A stretch of 36,036 bases of DNA, from contig NZ_JARKOZ010000134.1 of the NCBI RefSeq assembly GCF_029978005.1, positions 1 to 36,036 on the forward strand, given 5' to 3'. This stretch comes from Solidesulfovibrio sp. GTDB lineage: Bacteria > Desulfobacterota > Desulfovibrionia > Desulfovibrionales > Desulfovibrionaceae. The notes beneath the pieces were generated by a model. The model did not search any database, was not told the DNA's origin, and worked only from the letters and a program-made list of their open reading frames with translations. Made by a program: the position numbers and the translations under genes. Positions 9,401 through 21,562 of this stretch are shown piece after piece. Every line of letters starts with the position of its first letter. Position 1 is the stretch's first letter.

Positions 9401-9835
9401 TCTCACGGAAACCGAGACCCCGGCCCTGCCCCCTGCCCCGGCCCCCAACCGCGGCCGGGACCGCATCCTTTTCGTCGAGGACGACGAGGACCAACTCCTG
9501 ACCATTCCGCGCGTGCTGGCCCAGCTCGGCCACGAGGTCTCGGCCTTCGGCGGCGGCGCGGCCGCCCTGGCCCGGCTGGCCGCGGACCCGGCCGCCTTCG
9601 ACGTGTGCATCACGGACTACGACATGCCGGACGTAAACGGCCTGGAGCTGGCCGGCAGGATCGCCGCCCTGGCCCCGTCCCTGCCCGTGATCCTGGTCTC
9701 CGGCCGCCTGGGCGACATCGAGGACCGGAAGATGGCCGGCAACATCAAGAAGATCGTGCTCAAGCCCTACAACCAGGCGATCATCTCCGCGGCCATCCGC
9801 GAGGTGCTCGACGCCAAGCCGCAAACCAAAGCCGC

Positions 9836-9839
<4 letters not shown>
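6429..9839 (+). CDS. Hybrid sensor histidine kinase with periplasmic ABC-substrate-binding-like sensor
   Basis: The start at 6429 is chosen because it begins a clean signal peptide (MARRILPCLLLLACLWPGSAMA); an in-frame ATG at 6348 is possible, and neither has a strong ribosome site. The 1136-residue protein runs in order as follows: periplasmic sensor (about 25-318, resembling the ABC_sub_bind family); transmembrane helix (339-363); three PAS domains (about 378-498, 503-623, 628-751); HisKA with His773 in GGIAHDFNNIL; HATPase with ADTGPGIP and GEGTGLGLAVV; and a C-terminal receiver with LFVEDDED and phosphoacceptor Asp1063 in CITDYDMPDVNG. Its stop overlaps the start of the NtrC-type regulator. 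It is the likely sensor for the downstream lactate/pyruvate operon; the ligand is unknown. Confidence 0.92.
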
Positions 9840-11257
<1,418 letters not shown>

Positions 11258-11302
11258 GCGCGGTGGGGAACGCCGCCATGGCGTGAAAAGGGCATTCTTG
11301 AT

Positions 11303-11322
11303 TGTGAAAACATTCACATTTT
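11303..11322 (+). promoter_or_regulatory. CRP/FNR-type palindrome or weak terminator
   Basis: TGTGA-N6-TCACA (11303-11318) is a perfect inverted repeat with the spacing of CRP/FNR-superfamily sites. It is immediately followed by TTTT (11319-11322), so its transcript could also form a small 6-bp hairpin with a U tail after the regulator gene. The two readings are not exclusive. The stem is AT-rich and would be a weak terminator; an operator seems at least as likely. Confidence 0.4.
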
Positions 11323-11562
11323 ATGCCACCATGATCTTCCAGGACCCACAGCCCATTAGCATTCTGAAATATCTTCTTTCCTGATCCCTTGCCGTTCGCC
11401 GTTGCGGTCAGACGATTTACGCCAGACGCATTTTTAGTCCTCGACGACCTGCCCTTGCGTCTTTTAGAACGAATCCTGCGGCCTGTTTTTTCCGTGCTAT
11501 CATCTGTTGATTGTGGCAACATTGCGGAGACCCTCACTCCGGTCCGGACCGTGCCGGGTTCG

Positions 11563-11691
11563 TCTGGTTTTTCGGACATGCGTTGTCGGTCTGAAAAACC
11601 GGACAGGCCCAAAAAGGGAGAATCCCTTTGCGATGTGTGTAATTTCGCGGTATTAGCCTGCCAGGCGGCATCTGGAAAATCGGATAGGCCC
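11563..11691 (+). promoter_or_regulatory. Three-copy enhancer site array for the sigma54 promoter
   Basis: Three copies of TCTG-N6-CGGAYA occur on the same strand at 11563-11578, 11590-11605 and 11671-11686, each with an A- or T-tract in the spacer. Copies two and three match over 21 bases (11590-11610 and 11671-11691) with three differences. The ends TCTG/CGGA form an imperfect inverted repeat, as expected for a dimer. They lie about 110, 190 and 215 bp before the predicted start at ~11787, typical of enhancer positions. Between them, AAAGGGA-gaa-TCCCTTT (11613-11629) forms a further small palindrome. The adjacent NtrC-type regulator is the natural binder; this is inference. Confidence 0.6.
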
Positions 11692-11760
11692 CCTGCGTCC
11701 GGAAGCCAGGCATGGGCCTCTGATCGACAACGCACCGAAGTCTTTTTGCCTTTTTACATG

Positions 11761-11775
11761 TGGCACGAGGATTGC
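11761..11775 (+). promoter_or_regulatory. Sigma54 (-24/-12) promoter of the lactate/pyruvate operon
   Basis: TGGCAC-N5-TTGC matches the sigma54 consensus exactly, with the -24 GG at 11762-11763 and the -12 GC at 11774-11775 correctly spaced. The predicted start is near 11787, giving a leader of about 58 bases before por. It needs an NtrC-family activator with GAFTGA, and one is encoded just upstream. The rest of the 587-base gap (11258-11844) is AT-richer than its surroundings and holds the palindrome at 11303 and the repeat array; I see no convincing gene in it. Confidence 0.9.
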
Positions 11776-11781
11776 CTATGA

Positions 11782-15486
<3,705 letters not shown>

Positions 15487-15504
15487 GCAAAAGCGAGAAC
15501 GAAC

Positions 15505-16884
15505 ATGGATAACCACCTGTCCCAGAAGTTCGAGGAAATCGTCGGCAAGGAAAACGTCCTGGCCAGCGAGGTGGACCGCCACAGCTACGCCTACGATGCG
15601 GCCGTCCTGCCCCCCAAGCTCCCGGCCCTGGCCGTGCGTCCCGAGACGCCCGAGGCTCTGGGACGGGTGGTTGCCGCCTGCAACGAGCTCGGCCTGCCGC
15701 TGACCGTGCGCGGCTCGGGCACCAACCTCTCCGGCGGCACCATCCCCTCTCCCGGGGGGGTGGTGGCCCTGACCGGGGCGCTCAACAAGATCGTCGAGAT
15801 CAACGAGGCCGATATGTACGCCGTGGTCCAGACCGGCGTGGTCACGGCCAAGTTCGCGGCCGAGGTGGCCAAGCGCGGCCTGTTCTATCCGCCCGATCCG
15901 GGCAGCCAGGCCGTGTCCACCATCGGCGGCAACGTGGCCGAGAACGCCGGCGGGCTGCGCGGCCTCAAGTACGGCGTCACCAAGGACTACGTCATGGGCA
16001 TGAGCCTCTATGACGTGGACGGGGAGCTCGTCAAAACCGGCTCCCGCACCGTCAAGTGCGTCACCGGCATGAACCTGCACGGCCTCATGGTCGGCTCCGA
16101 AGGCACGCTCGGGGTGTTCAACGAGATCATCCTCAAACTCGTGCCGCCGCCCAAGGCCAGCAAGGCCATGATGGCCATCTTCGACGACCTGCTCAAGGCG
16201 TCGGAGACCGTGGCCGCCATCATCGCCGCCAAGATCGTGCCGGCCACCCTGGAATACATGGACGACTTCACCATCAAGACCGTGGAGGACTTCGCCCACG
16301 CGGGGCTGCCCACCGACGCCAAGGCGCTGCTGCTCATCGAGGTGGACGGACACCCGGCCCAGGTCGAGGAGGAAGCCGCCGAGGTCGAGGCCATTTGCAA
16401 GCGCGTGGGCGCGACCCGCATCCACGTGGCCAAGGACGCGGCCGAGCGCAACAAGGTCTGGGAGGCCCGCCGGGCGGCCCTGTCCGCCCTGGCCCGGGTG
16501 CGCCCGACCACGGTGCTCGAGGACGCGACGGTCCCCCGCTCCCAGATCCCGGCCATGGTCGGGGCCCTGGAGAAGATCGCGGCCAAGTACCGGCTTACCA
16601 TCGGCACCTTCGGCCACGCCGGCGACGGCAACCTGCATCCGACCATCCTCACGGACAAGCGCGACCACGAGGAGTTCAAGCGCGTCGAGGCGGCCATCGA
16701 CGAGATCTTCGACGTGGCCCTGGGCCTTGGCGGCACGCTCTCCGGCGAGCACGGCATCGGCACGGCCAAGTCCAAGTACATGGCCAAGGAAGTGGGCATG
16801 GGCTCCATCCTCTACGCCAGGAAGCTGAAAAAGGCCCTGGATCCCAAGGGAATCCTCAATCCCGGCAAGATCACGGGGGAGTGA
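15505..16884 (+). CDS. FAD-binding lactate dehydrogenase, GlcD/Dld type
   Basis: A 459-residue flavoprotein of the VAO/PCMH family, of normal GlcD length. The FAD pyrophosphate-binding region is LTVRGSGTNLSGGTIPSPGG. The C-terminal FAD-oxidase domain has GTFGHAGDGNLHPTIL and SGEHGIGTAKSKY, which carry the conserved substrate-site His residues. It oxidises a 2-hydroxy acid, most likely D-lactate given the operon, and passes electrons to the Fe-S protein encoded one base after its stop. The order por-glcD-glcF resembles the lactate operon of D. vulgaris, where the homologue is DVU3027. Glycolate as substrate cannot be excluded from sequence alone. The ribosome site is weak (GCGAG). Confidence 0.93.
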   Translation: MDNHLSQKFEEIVGKENVLASEVDRHSYAYDAAVLPPKLPALAVRPETPEALGRVVAACNELGLPLTVRGSGTNLSGGTIPSPGGVVALTGALNKIVEINEADMYAVVQTGVVTAKFAAEVAKRGLFYPPDPGSQAVSTIGGNVAENAGGLRGLKYGVTKDYVMGMSLYDVDGELVKTGSRTVKCVTGMNLHGLMVGSEGTLGVFNEIILKLVPPPKASKAMMAIFDDLLKASETVAAIIAAKIVPATLEYMDDFTIKTVEDFAHAGLPTDAKALLLIEVDGHPAQVEEEAAEVEAICKRVGATRIHVAKDAAERNKVWEARRAALSALARVRPTTVLEDATVPRSQIPAMVGALEKIAAKYRLTIGTFGHAGDGNLHPTILTDKRDHEEFKRVEAAIDEIFDVALGLGGTLSGEHGIGTAKSKYMAKEVGMGSILYARKLKKALDPKGILNPGKITGE

Positions 16885-16885
16885 C

Positions 16886-18187
16886 ATGAGCGAGATGCGT
16901 GAACTGGTCGGCCTGCTCAAGCAGATCGACGACCAGCTTGTGGCCTGCATGCGCTGCGGCATGTGCCAGGCCGTGTGCCCCCTCTACGGGGAGACGGGAC
17001 TCGAGGGCCATGTGGCCCGGGGCAAGATCGCCCTGCTCGAATGCCTGGCCGACGAGGTCATCAAGGACCCGGCCGGGGTCAAGGAACGCCTGGACGCCTG
17101 CCTGCTGTGCGGCTCCTGCCAGGCCAACTGCCCGAGCGGCGTCAAGGCCCTGGACATCTTCCTCAAGGCCCGGGCCTTCCTCACGGGCTACTACGGACTG
17201 CCGCCGGTCAAGCGGGCGATCTTCCGGGGACTGCTGAAAAATCCCCGGCTGTTCGACTCCGTCATGTCCATCGCGGCCAAGTTCCAGGGCATCTTCACCC
17301 GCCCGGTCAACGACATGGTGGGTTCGTCTTGCGCCCGTGTGTTCTCCAACCTGCTGGAAGGGCGGCACTTCGCCCCCCTGGCCGGCACGCCCCTGCACGC
17401 GACCCAGGCCGAGCGCGACACCCCCCGCGGGCCGTCGGGCCTCAAGGTCGCCTTCTTCTACGGCTGCGTGGTGGACAAGATGTTCCCGCGCATCGGCGAG
17501 GCCGTGCTCAAGGTCTGCGACCACCACGGCGTGGGCGTGTACATGCCCCACGGACAGGCCTGCTGCGGCATCCCCGCCCTGTCCTCGGGGGACCGCGACA
17601 CCTTCGAGACTCTGGTCGCCGCCAACATGAAGCTCTTCGGCGATCAGGACTTCGACGTGCTGGTCACGCCCTGCGCCACCTGCACCTCGACCATCAAGAA
17701 GATCTGGCCGCTCATGGCCGAAGGCCTGCCCGAGTCGGTCCGGTTCAAGATCCGGGAGCTCGCGCCCAAGGTCAAGGACGTGAGCGCCTTCCTGGTCCAG
17801 GACCTCAAGGTGACCGACGGCCTGGCCGCCGGCGGCGGGGACATCGCCGTCACCTACCACGATCCCTGCCACCTGAAGAAATCCCTGGGCGTCTCCGCCG
17901 AGCCCCGGGCCTTGCTCGCGGCCAACCCGCGCTTCCGTCTCGTGGAGATGGAGGGCGCGGACTCGTGCTGCGGTTCCGGCGGAAGCTTCACCCTACAGCA
18001 TTACGACCTCTCCAAGCGCATCGGCAAGCGCAAGCGGGACAACATCGTCGCCACGGGAGCCTCCGTCGTGGCCACGAGCTGTCCGGCCTGCATGCTGCAG
18101 ATCGGGGACATGCTGTCCCAGGCCGGCGACAGGCTGGCCATACGGCATCCGGTGGAGATTTACGCGGAGACACTGGCCGGGCGCTAG
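16886..18187 (+). CDS. Fe-S electron-transfer subunit of lactate dehydrogenase (GlcF type, CCG domains)
   Basis: A 433-residue partner of the preceding flavoprotein, starting one base after its stop and using GGGGGAG as ribosome site. Two 4Fe-4S motifs lie at the N-terminus: Cys21, 24, 27, 31 (CMRCGMCQAVCP) and Cys72, 75, 78, 82 (CLLCGSCQANCP). The C-terminal half has two cysteine-rich CCG domains, seen as QACCGIPALSSGD and as YHDPCHLKKSLGV with SCCGSGGSF and TSCPACMLQIGD. This is the layout of GlcF and heterodisulfide reductase HdrD-like proteins. It probably moves electrons from lactate to a membrane quinone or another carrier. No membrane helices are seen, so attachment would be peripheral. 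Confidence 0.94.
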   Translation: MSEMRELVGLLKQIDDQLVACMRCGMCQAVCPLYGETGLEGHVARGKIALLECLADEVIKDPAGVKERLDACLLCGSCQANCPSGVKALDIFLKARAFLTGYYGLPPVKRAIFRGLLKNPRLFDSVMSIAAKFQGIFTRPVNDMVGSSCARVFSNLLEGRHFAPLAGTPLHATQAERDTPRGPSGLKVAFFYGCVVDKMFPRIGEAVLKVCDHHGVGVYMPHGQACCGIPALSSGDRDTFETLVAANMKLFGDQDFDVLVTPCATCTSTIKKIWPLMAEGLPESVRFKIRELAPKVKDVSAFLVQDLKVTDGLAAGGGDIAVTYHDPCHLKKSLGVSAEPRALLAANPRFRLVEMEGADSCCGSGGSFTLQHYDLSKRIGKRKRDNIVATGASVVATSCPACMLQIGDMLSQAGDRLAIRHPVEIYAETLAGR

Positions 18188-18223
18188 CCCGGTCGCACCA
18201 ACAAAGGCGAGCGAGGTAGCCTA

Positions 18224-20335
18224 ATGAGTTTTAAAGACAACATCCAGGCGCTATTCGCGCCCAAAACCGTAGCCGTCATCGGCGCCTCCGCCGCGCCGGG
18301 CAAGGTCGGCCATACGGTGGTGCACAACATGCTGGAGGCTGGGTACGAAGGGAAGCTCATCCCCGTGAACCCCAAGGCCGACGAGATCCTGGGCCTGCCC
18401 GTGACCAAGCGCATCGAGGACCTGCCCGAAGGCCTCGACCTGGCCGTCATCGTGGTGCCCGTGGCCGCCGTCGTGCCTTCCATGGAAGCCCTGGCGTTGC
18501 GCAAGGTCAAGGCCGCCATCATCATCACCGCCGGCTTCAAGGAAGTCGGCAAGGAAGGCTATGCCCTGGAGCAGAAGCTCATCGAGATCTGCACCCAAAA
18601 CGACATCGCCATGGTCGGCCCCAACTGCCTGGGTCTCCTCCGCACCCAGGACAACAACACCGCCTCCTTCGCCGCCGGCTATCCCGTGGCGGGCTCCATC
18701 GCCGTCTTCTCCCAGTCCGGCGCGCTGTGCACGGCCATCCTCGACTGGGCGCTCGGTGAGAACGTGGGCTTTTCCAAGTTCATCTCGCTCGGCAACAAGG
18801 CCGTGATCAACGAAGCCCACATGCTCGAATGCCTGCGCACCGACCCCAATACGTCCGTCATCCTCGGCTACATCGAAAACGTGGCCAACGGCCCGGACTT
18901 CATCGAGCAGGCGGCCAAGGTCACCCGCGAAAAGCCGGTCGTCATCATCAAGTCCGGCACCACCGCCGCCGGCGCCAAGGCGGCCTCGTCCCACACCGGC
19001 GCCATCGCCGGCTCCGACGCCGCCTACACCGCCGCCTTTCGCAAGACCGGCATCATCCGGGCGGGCGACATGGGCACGCTCTTCGACTTGGCCCAGGCCT
19101 TCTCCACCCAGCCCCTGCCCGAAGGCCCGGGCCTTTGCGTGGTGACCAACTCCGGCGGCCCCGGCATCCTCGCTGCCGACGCCACCGAGAAGTCGCCGCT
19201 GCTGCACATGGCGCGCCTGTCCAACAGCACCATTGACCGCCTCAAGGAATTCCTGCCGCCCTACGCGTCGCTCTACAACCCCATCGACCTCATCGGCGAC
19301 GCCCCGGCCGAGCGCTACCGCAAGACCCTGGAAGTGGTGGTGGACGACCCGCAGGTCCATTCCATCCTGATTCTGCTGACCCCGACCGCCTCGGCCGAGA
19401 TCATCGAAACGGCCGAAGCCATCATCGACGTGGCCAAGACCACCAAAAAGCCCATCTTCGTCAACTACATGGGCGGCCTGCGCACCAAGCCCGGCGTCAA
19501 GATGCTGGCCGAGGCCGGCATCCCCTGCTCCATCTACCCCGAGCCGCTGATCCAGAGCATCGAGACCATGTACAACTACTACCTGTGGCGGCAGACCCCG
19601 GCCCAGGAGTACCCGGAGATCCGTCGCAACCGCCAGAAGGCCAGGCTCGTCATCAACGAGGCCCGGGCCAAGGGCGCGACCGAGGTGGTGGAGTTCCAGG
19701 CCCAGGAAGTGCTGCGCGCCTACAACCTGCCGACGCCCAACACGGTCCTGGCCCGCTCCTCGGACGAGGCCGTGGCCGGGGCGGAGAAGATCGGCTACCC
19801 GGTGGTGCTGAAAATCGCCTCGCCGCAGATCTCCCACAAGTCGGACGTCGGCGGCGTCAAGGTGAACCTGGCCGACGCCGAGGCTGTGAAAAACGCCTTC
19901 TTCGACATCACGGCCCGGGCCCAGCGCCTGCGCCCCGAAGCCTACATCGCCGGCTGCCTGGTCCAGGAGATGGCTCCCAAGGGCTGCAAGGAGATCATCA
20001 TCGGGTTCAAGCGCGACGACCAGTTCGGCCCGCTCCTGATGTTCGGCCTGGGCGGCATCTACGTGGAGATCCTCAAAGACATCGCCTTCCGCCTGGCCCC
20101 GCTCGGGCGCGACGACGCGAAGAACATCATCCGTGAGATCAAGTCCTACATGCTGCTCAAGGGAGTGCGCGGCGAACCGCCGGTCAACTTCCAGGCCATA
20201 GAAGACATCCTGCTCACCATGTCCGAACTCTCCCTGGATTTCCCCGAGATCCAGGAGGCGGAGTTCAACCCCGTGCTCGTCAACGCCGAGAAGGCCGTGG
20301 TGGCCGACGTGCGCATCACCTTGAGCGCCCAATAA
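18224..20335 (+). CDS. ADP-forming acetyl-CoA synthetase, fused alpha-beta
   Basis: A 703-residue fused enzyme converting acetyl-CoA + ADP + Pi to acetate + ATP + CoA in one step. The N-terminal CoA-binding domain begins KTVAVIGASAAPGKVGHTVV. Succinyl-CoA-synthetase-like flavodoxin domains follow, with GPNCLGLL and SQSGALCTAILDWA. His257 in ASSHTGAIAGSD is the phosphorylated His, at the same number as in the archaeal alpha subunit. From about residue 475 a C-terminal ATP-grasp domain contains VVLKIASPQISHKSDVGGV and ends in EIQEAEFNPVLV. All key parts are intact. It sits in the lactate operon where D. vulgaris carries pta and ackA, so it is the likely site of substrate-level ATP formation. 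Other short-chain acyl-CoAs are possible substrates. Confidence 0.92.
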   Translation: MSFKDNIQALFAPKTVAVIGASAAPGKVGHTVVHNMLEAGYEGKLIPVNPKADEILGLPVTKRIEDLPEGLDLAVIVVPVAAVVPSMEALALRKVKAAIIITAGFKEVGKEGYALEQKLIEICTQNDIAMVGPNCLGLLRTQDNNTASFAAGYPVAGSIAVFSQSGALCTAILDWALGENVGFSKFISLGNKAVINEAHMLECLRTDPNTSVILGYIENVANGPDFIEQAAKVTREKPVVIIKSGTTAAGAKAASSHTGAIAGSDAAYTAAFRKTGIIRAGDMGTLFDLAQAFSTQPLPEGPGLCVVTNSGGPGILAADATEKSPLLHMARLSNSTIDRLKEFLPPYASLYNPIDLIGDAPAERYRKTLEVVVDDPQVHSILILLTPTASAEIIETAEAIIDVAKTTKKPIFVNYMGGLRTKPGVKMLAEAGIPCSIYPEPLIQSIETMYNYYLWRQTPAQEYPEIRRNRQKARLVINEARAKGATEVVEFQAQEVLRAYNLPTPNTVLARSSDEAVAGAEKIGYPVVLKIASPQISHKSDVGGVKVNLADAEAVKNAFFDITARAQRLRPEAYIAGCLVQEMAPKGCKEIIIGFKRDDQFGPLLMFGLGGIYVEILKDIAFRLAPLGRDDAKNIIREIKSYMLLKGVRGEPPVNFQAIEDILLTMSELSLDFPEIQEAEFNPVLVNAEKAVVADVRITLSAQ

Positions 20336-20356
20336 GAACCCCAGGAGGAACAATCC

Positions 20357-21421
20357 ATGATCGGTCTCTACATCGGGTCCACCCAAGGATATTCCGGCAA
20401 AAACCTCGTCACCCTGGCGCTCGGGCAGCAGTTCCAGCGCGAGGGCCTGCGCGTGGGCTACATGAAGCCCATCGGCGCGGTGCCCCACAAGGTGGAGAAC
20501 CAGATCGGCGACGAGGACGCCCACTTCATGCAGCAGGCCCTGGGGCTCTCCGAAACGCCCTCGCTGGTCACTCCCGTGGTCATCACCCGCGACTTCCGCA
20601 TGCGCGCCTTCCTGGAAGATTGCGCCAACCTGCTGCCCGGCATCGTGGACAGCTACAAGAAGCTCTCGACCGGCAAGGACCTCATGCTGGTCGGCGGCTC
20701 GGGCAGCTTCCTGTACTCCGGCAAATACTGCGGCGTGGACGGCGTGGCCGTGGCCCAGGCCCTGGGCACCAAGGTCGTGCTCGTCGACCGCTACCTCCAG
20801 GACTACAACTACGACTACCTGGCCGCGGCCAAGGAGGCGCTCGGCGACGATCTGGCCGGCGTCATCCTCAACGACGTGCCCGAGCACTTCCGCGAAGAGG
20901 CTGAGACGCTCATCGTGCCCTTCCTCAAACGCCGCGGCGTGGACGTGCTCGGCATCATCCCCCACGACCCCATCATGTTCGCCGTGCGGGCCGGCGACCT
21001 GGCCAACGGCCTGGGCGGGCGGCTCATCACCTCCGGCGGACGCACCGACAGCCTGGTGGTCAACTTCCTCATCGGCACCATGCAGGTGGAGAACTTCGTC
21101 ACCTTCTTCAAGCGGCACAAGGACGTGGCCATCCTGTGCGGCGGCGACCGCGCCGACCTGCAGCTGGTGGCCCTGGAAGGCGGCTGCGCGGCCCTGATCC
21201 TGACCGGCAACCTCTACCCCAACGACATCATCCTGGCCAAGGCCGAGGACAAGGGCATTCCGGTCATCGTGGTGCGCGACGACACCTTCTCCGTGGCCAA
21301 GAAGATGGAGCTCATGCTCACGCGCGAGAAGCTGCGCGACCGCTCGCGCATCGAGCACGGAGCCAAGCTCGTGCAGCAGGCCGTGAACATGGCCGCGCTC
21401 AAGAAGAATCTGGGAATCTAG
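20357..21421 (+). CDS. BioD-like P-loop / DRTGG protein (Pta N-terminal half only)
   Basis: A 354-residue protein with a strong AGGAGG 10 bases before the ATG. Residues 1-210 resemble the dethiobiotin-synthetase-like AAA_26 domain, with a modified P-loop GSTQGYSGKN (7-16), GYMKPIG (34-40) and LVGGSG (111-116). Residues 215-330 form a DRTGG domain, including CGGDRADLQLVAL (261-273) and IPVIVVRDDT. These two domains make up the N-terminal half of long (about 700-residue) phosphotransacetylases, where they act allosterically. The catalytic PTA_PTB domain is missing, and the stop is followed by hairpins, not a decayed remainder. A regulatory or assembly role for the adjacent ADP-forming synthetase is an inference; it has no predicted acetyltransferase activity. 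Confidence 0.88.
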   Translation: MIGLYIGSTQGYSGKNLVTLALGQQFQREGLRVGYMKPIGAVPHKVENQIGDEDAHFMQQALGLSETPSLVTPVVITRDFRMRAFLEDCANLLPGIVDSYKKLSTGKDLMLVGGSGSFLYSGKYCGVDGVAVAQALGTKVVLVDRYLQDYNYDYLAAAKEALGDDLAGVILNDVPEHFREEAETLIVPFLKRRGVDVLGIIPHDPIMFAVRAGDLANGLGGRLITSGGRTDSLVVNFLIGTMQVENFVTFFKRHKDVAILCGGDRADLQLVALEGGCAALILTGNLYPNDIILAKAEDKGIPVIVVRDDTFSVAKKMELMLTREKLRDRSRIEHGAKLVQQAVNMAALKKNLGI

Positions 21422-21428
21422 CGCCGAA

Positions 21429-21526
21429 GGCCCGGGGCGCGCCCGTCTCCGCGCACCCCGGGCCGCCGGCGCAGCCGACAGGCGGTTTCGGCCTTGTCCC
21501 GAGCCCTTTTGGCGACGGGCTCGGGA
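21429..21526 (+). other. Two strong hairpins between the DRTGG gene and the lactate permease
   Basis: GGCCCGGGG (21429-21437) pairs with CCCCGGGCC (21456-21464). Then TCCCGAGCCC (21497-21506) pairs with GGGCTCGGGA (21517-21526) around a 10-base loop. Neither is followed by a T-run, so they are unlikely to be full intrinsic terminators. They lie in a 141-base gap inside the operon and could be RNA-processing or stability elements. Confidence 0.55.
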
Positions 21527-21562
21527 GGGCCGGGCGAATATCAACCAAAAGGAGCATACAAC

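Noticed and set aside
6276-9824. Long minus-strand open frame opposite the hybrid kinase
   Set aside because: Gly/Val/His-rich composition and no domain; it is the mirror of a GC-rich gene whose codon usage suppresses stops. The plus frame has continuous family motifs.
6473-9835. Upstream extension of the NtrC-type regulator to a 1594-codon frame
   Set aside because: The first 1100 codons are an Arg/Pro/Gly-rich out-of-frame reading of the kinase gene; the receiver domain begins at the ATG at 9836.
11270-11284. Hairpin ACGCC/GGCGT after the regulator gene
   Set aside because: Only five base pairs and no T-run, so not supported as a terminator.
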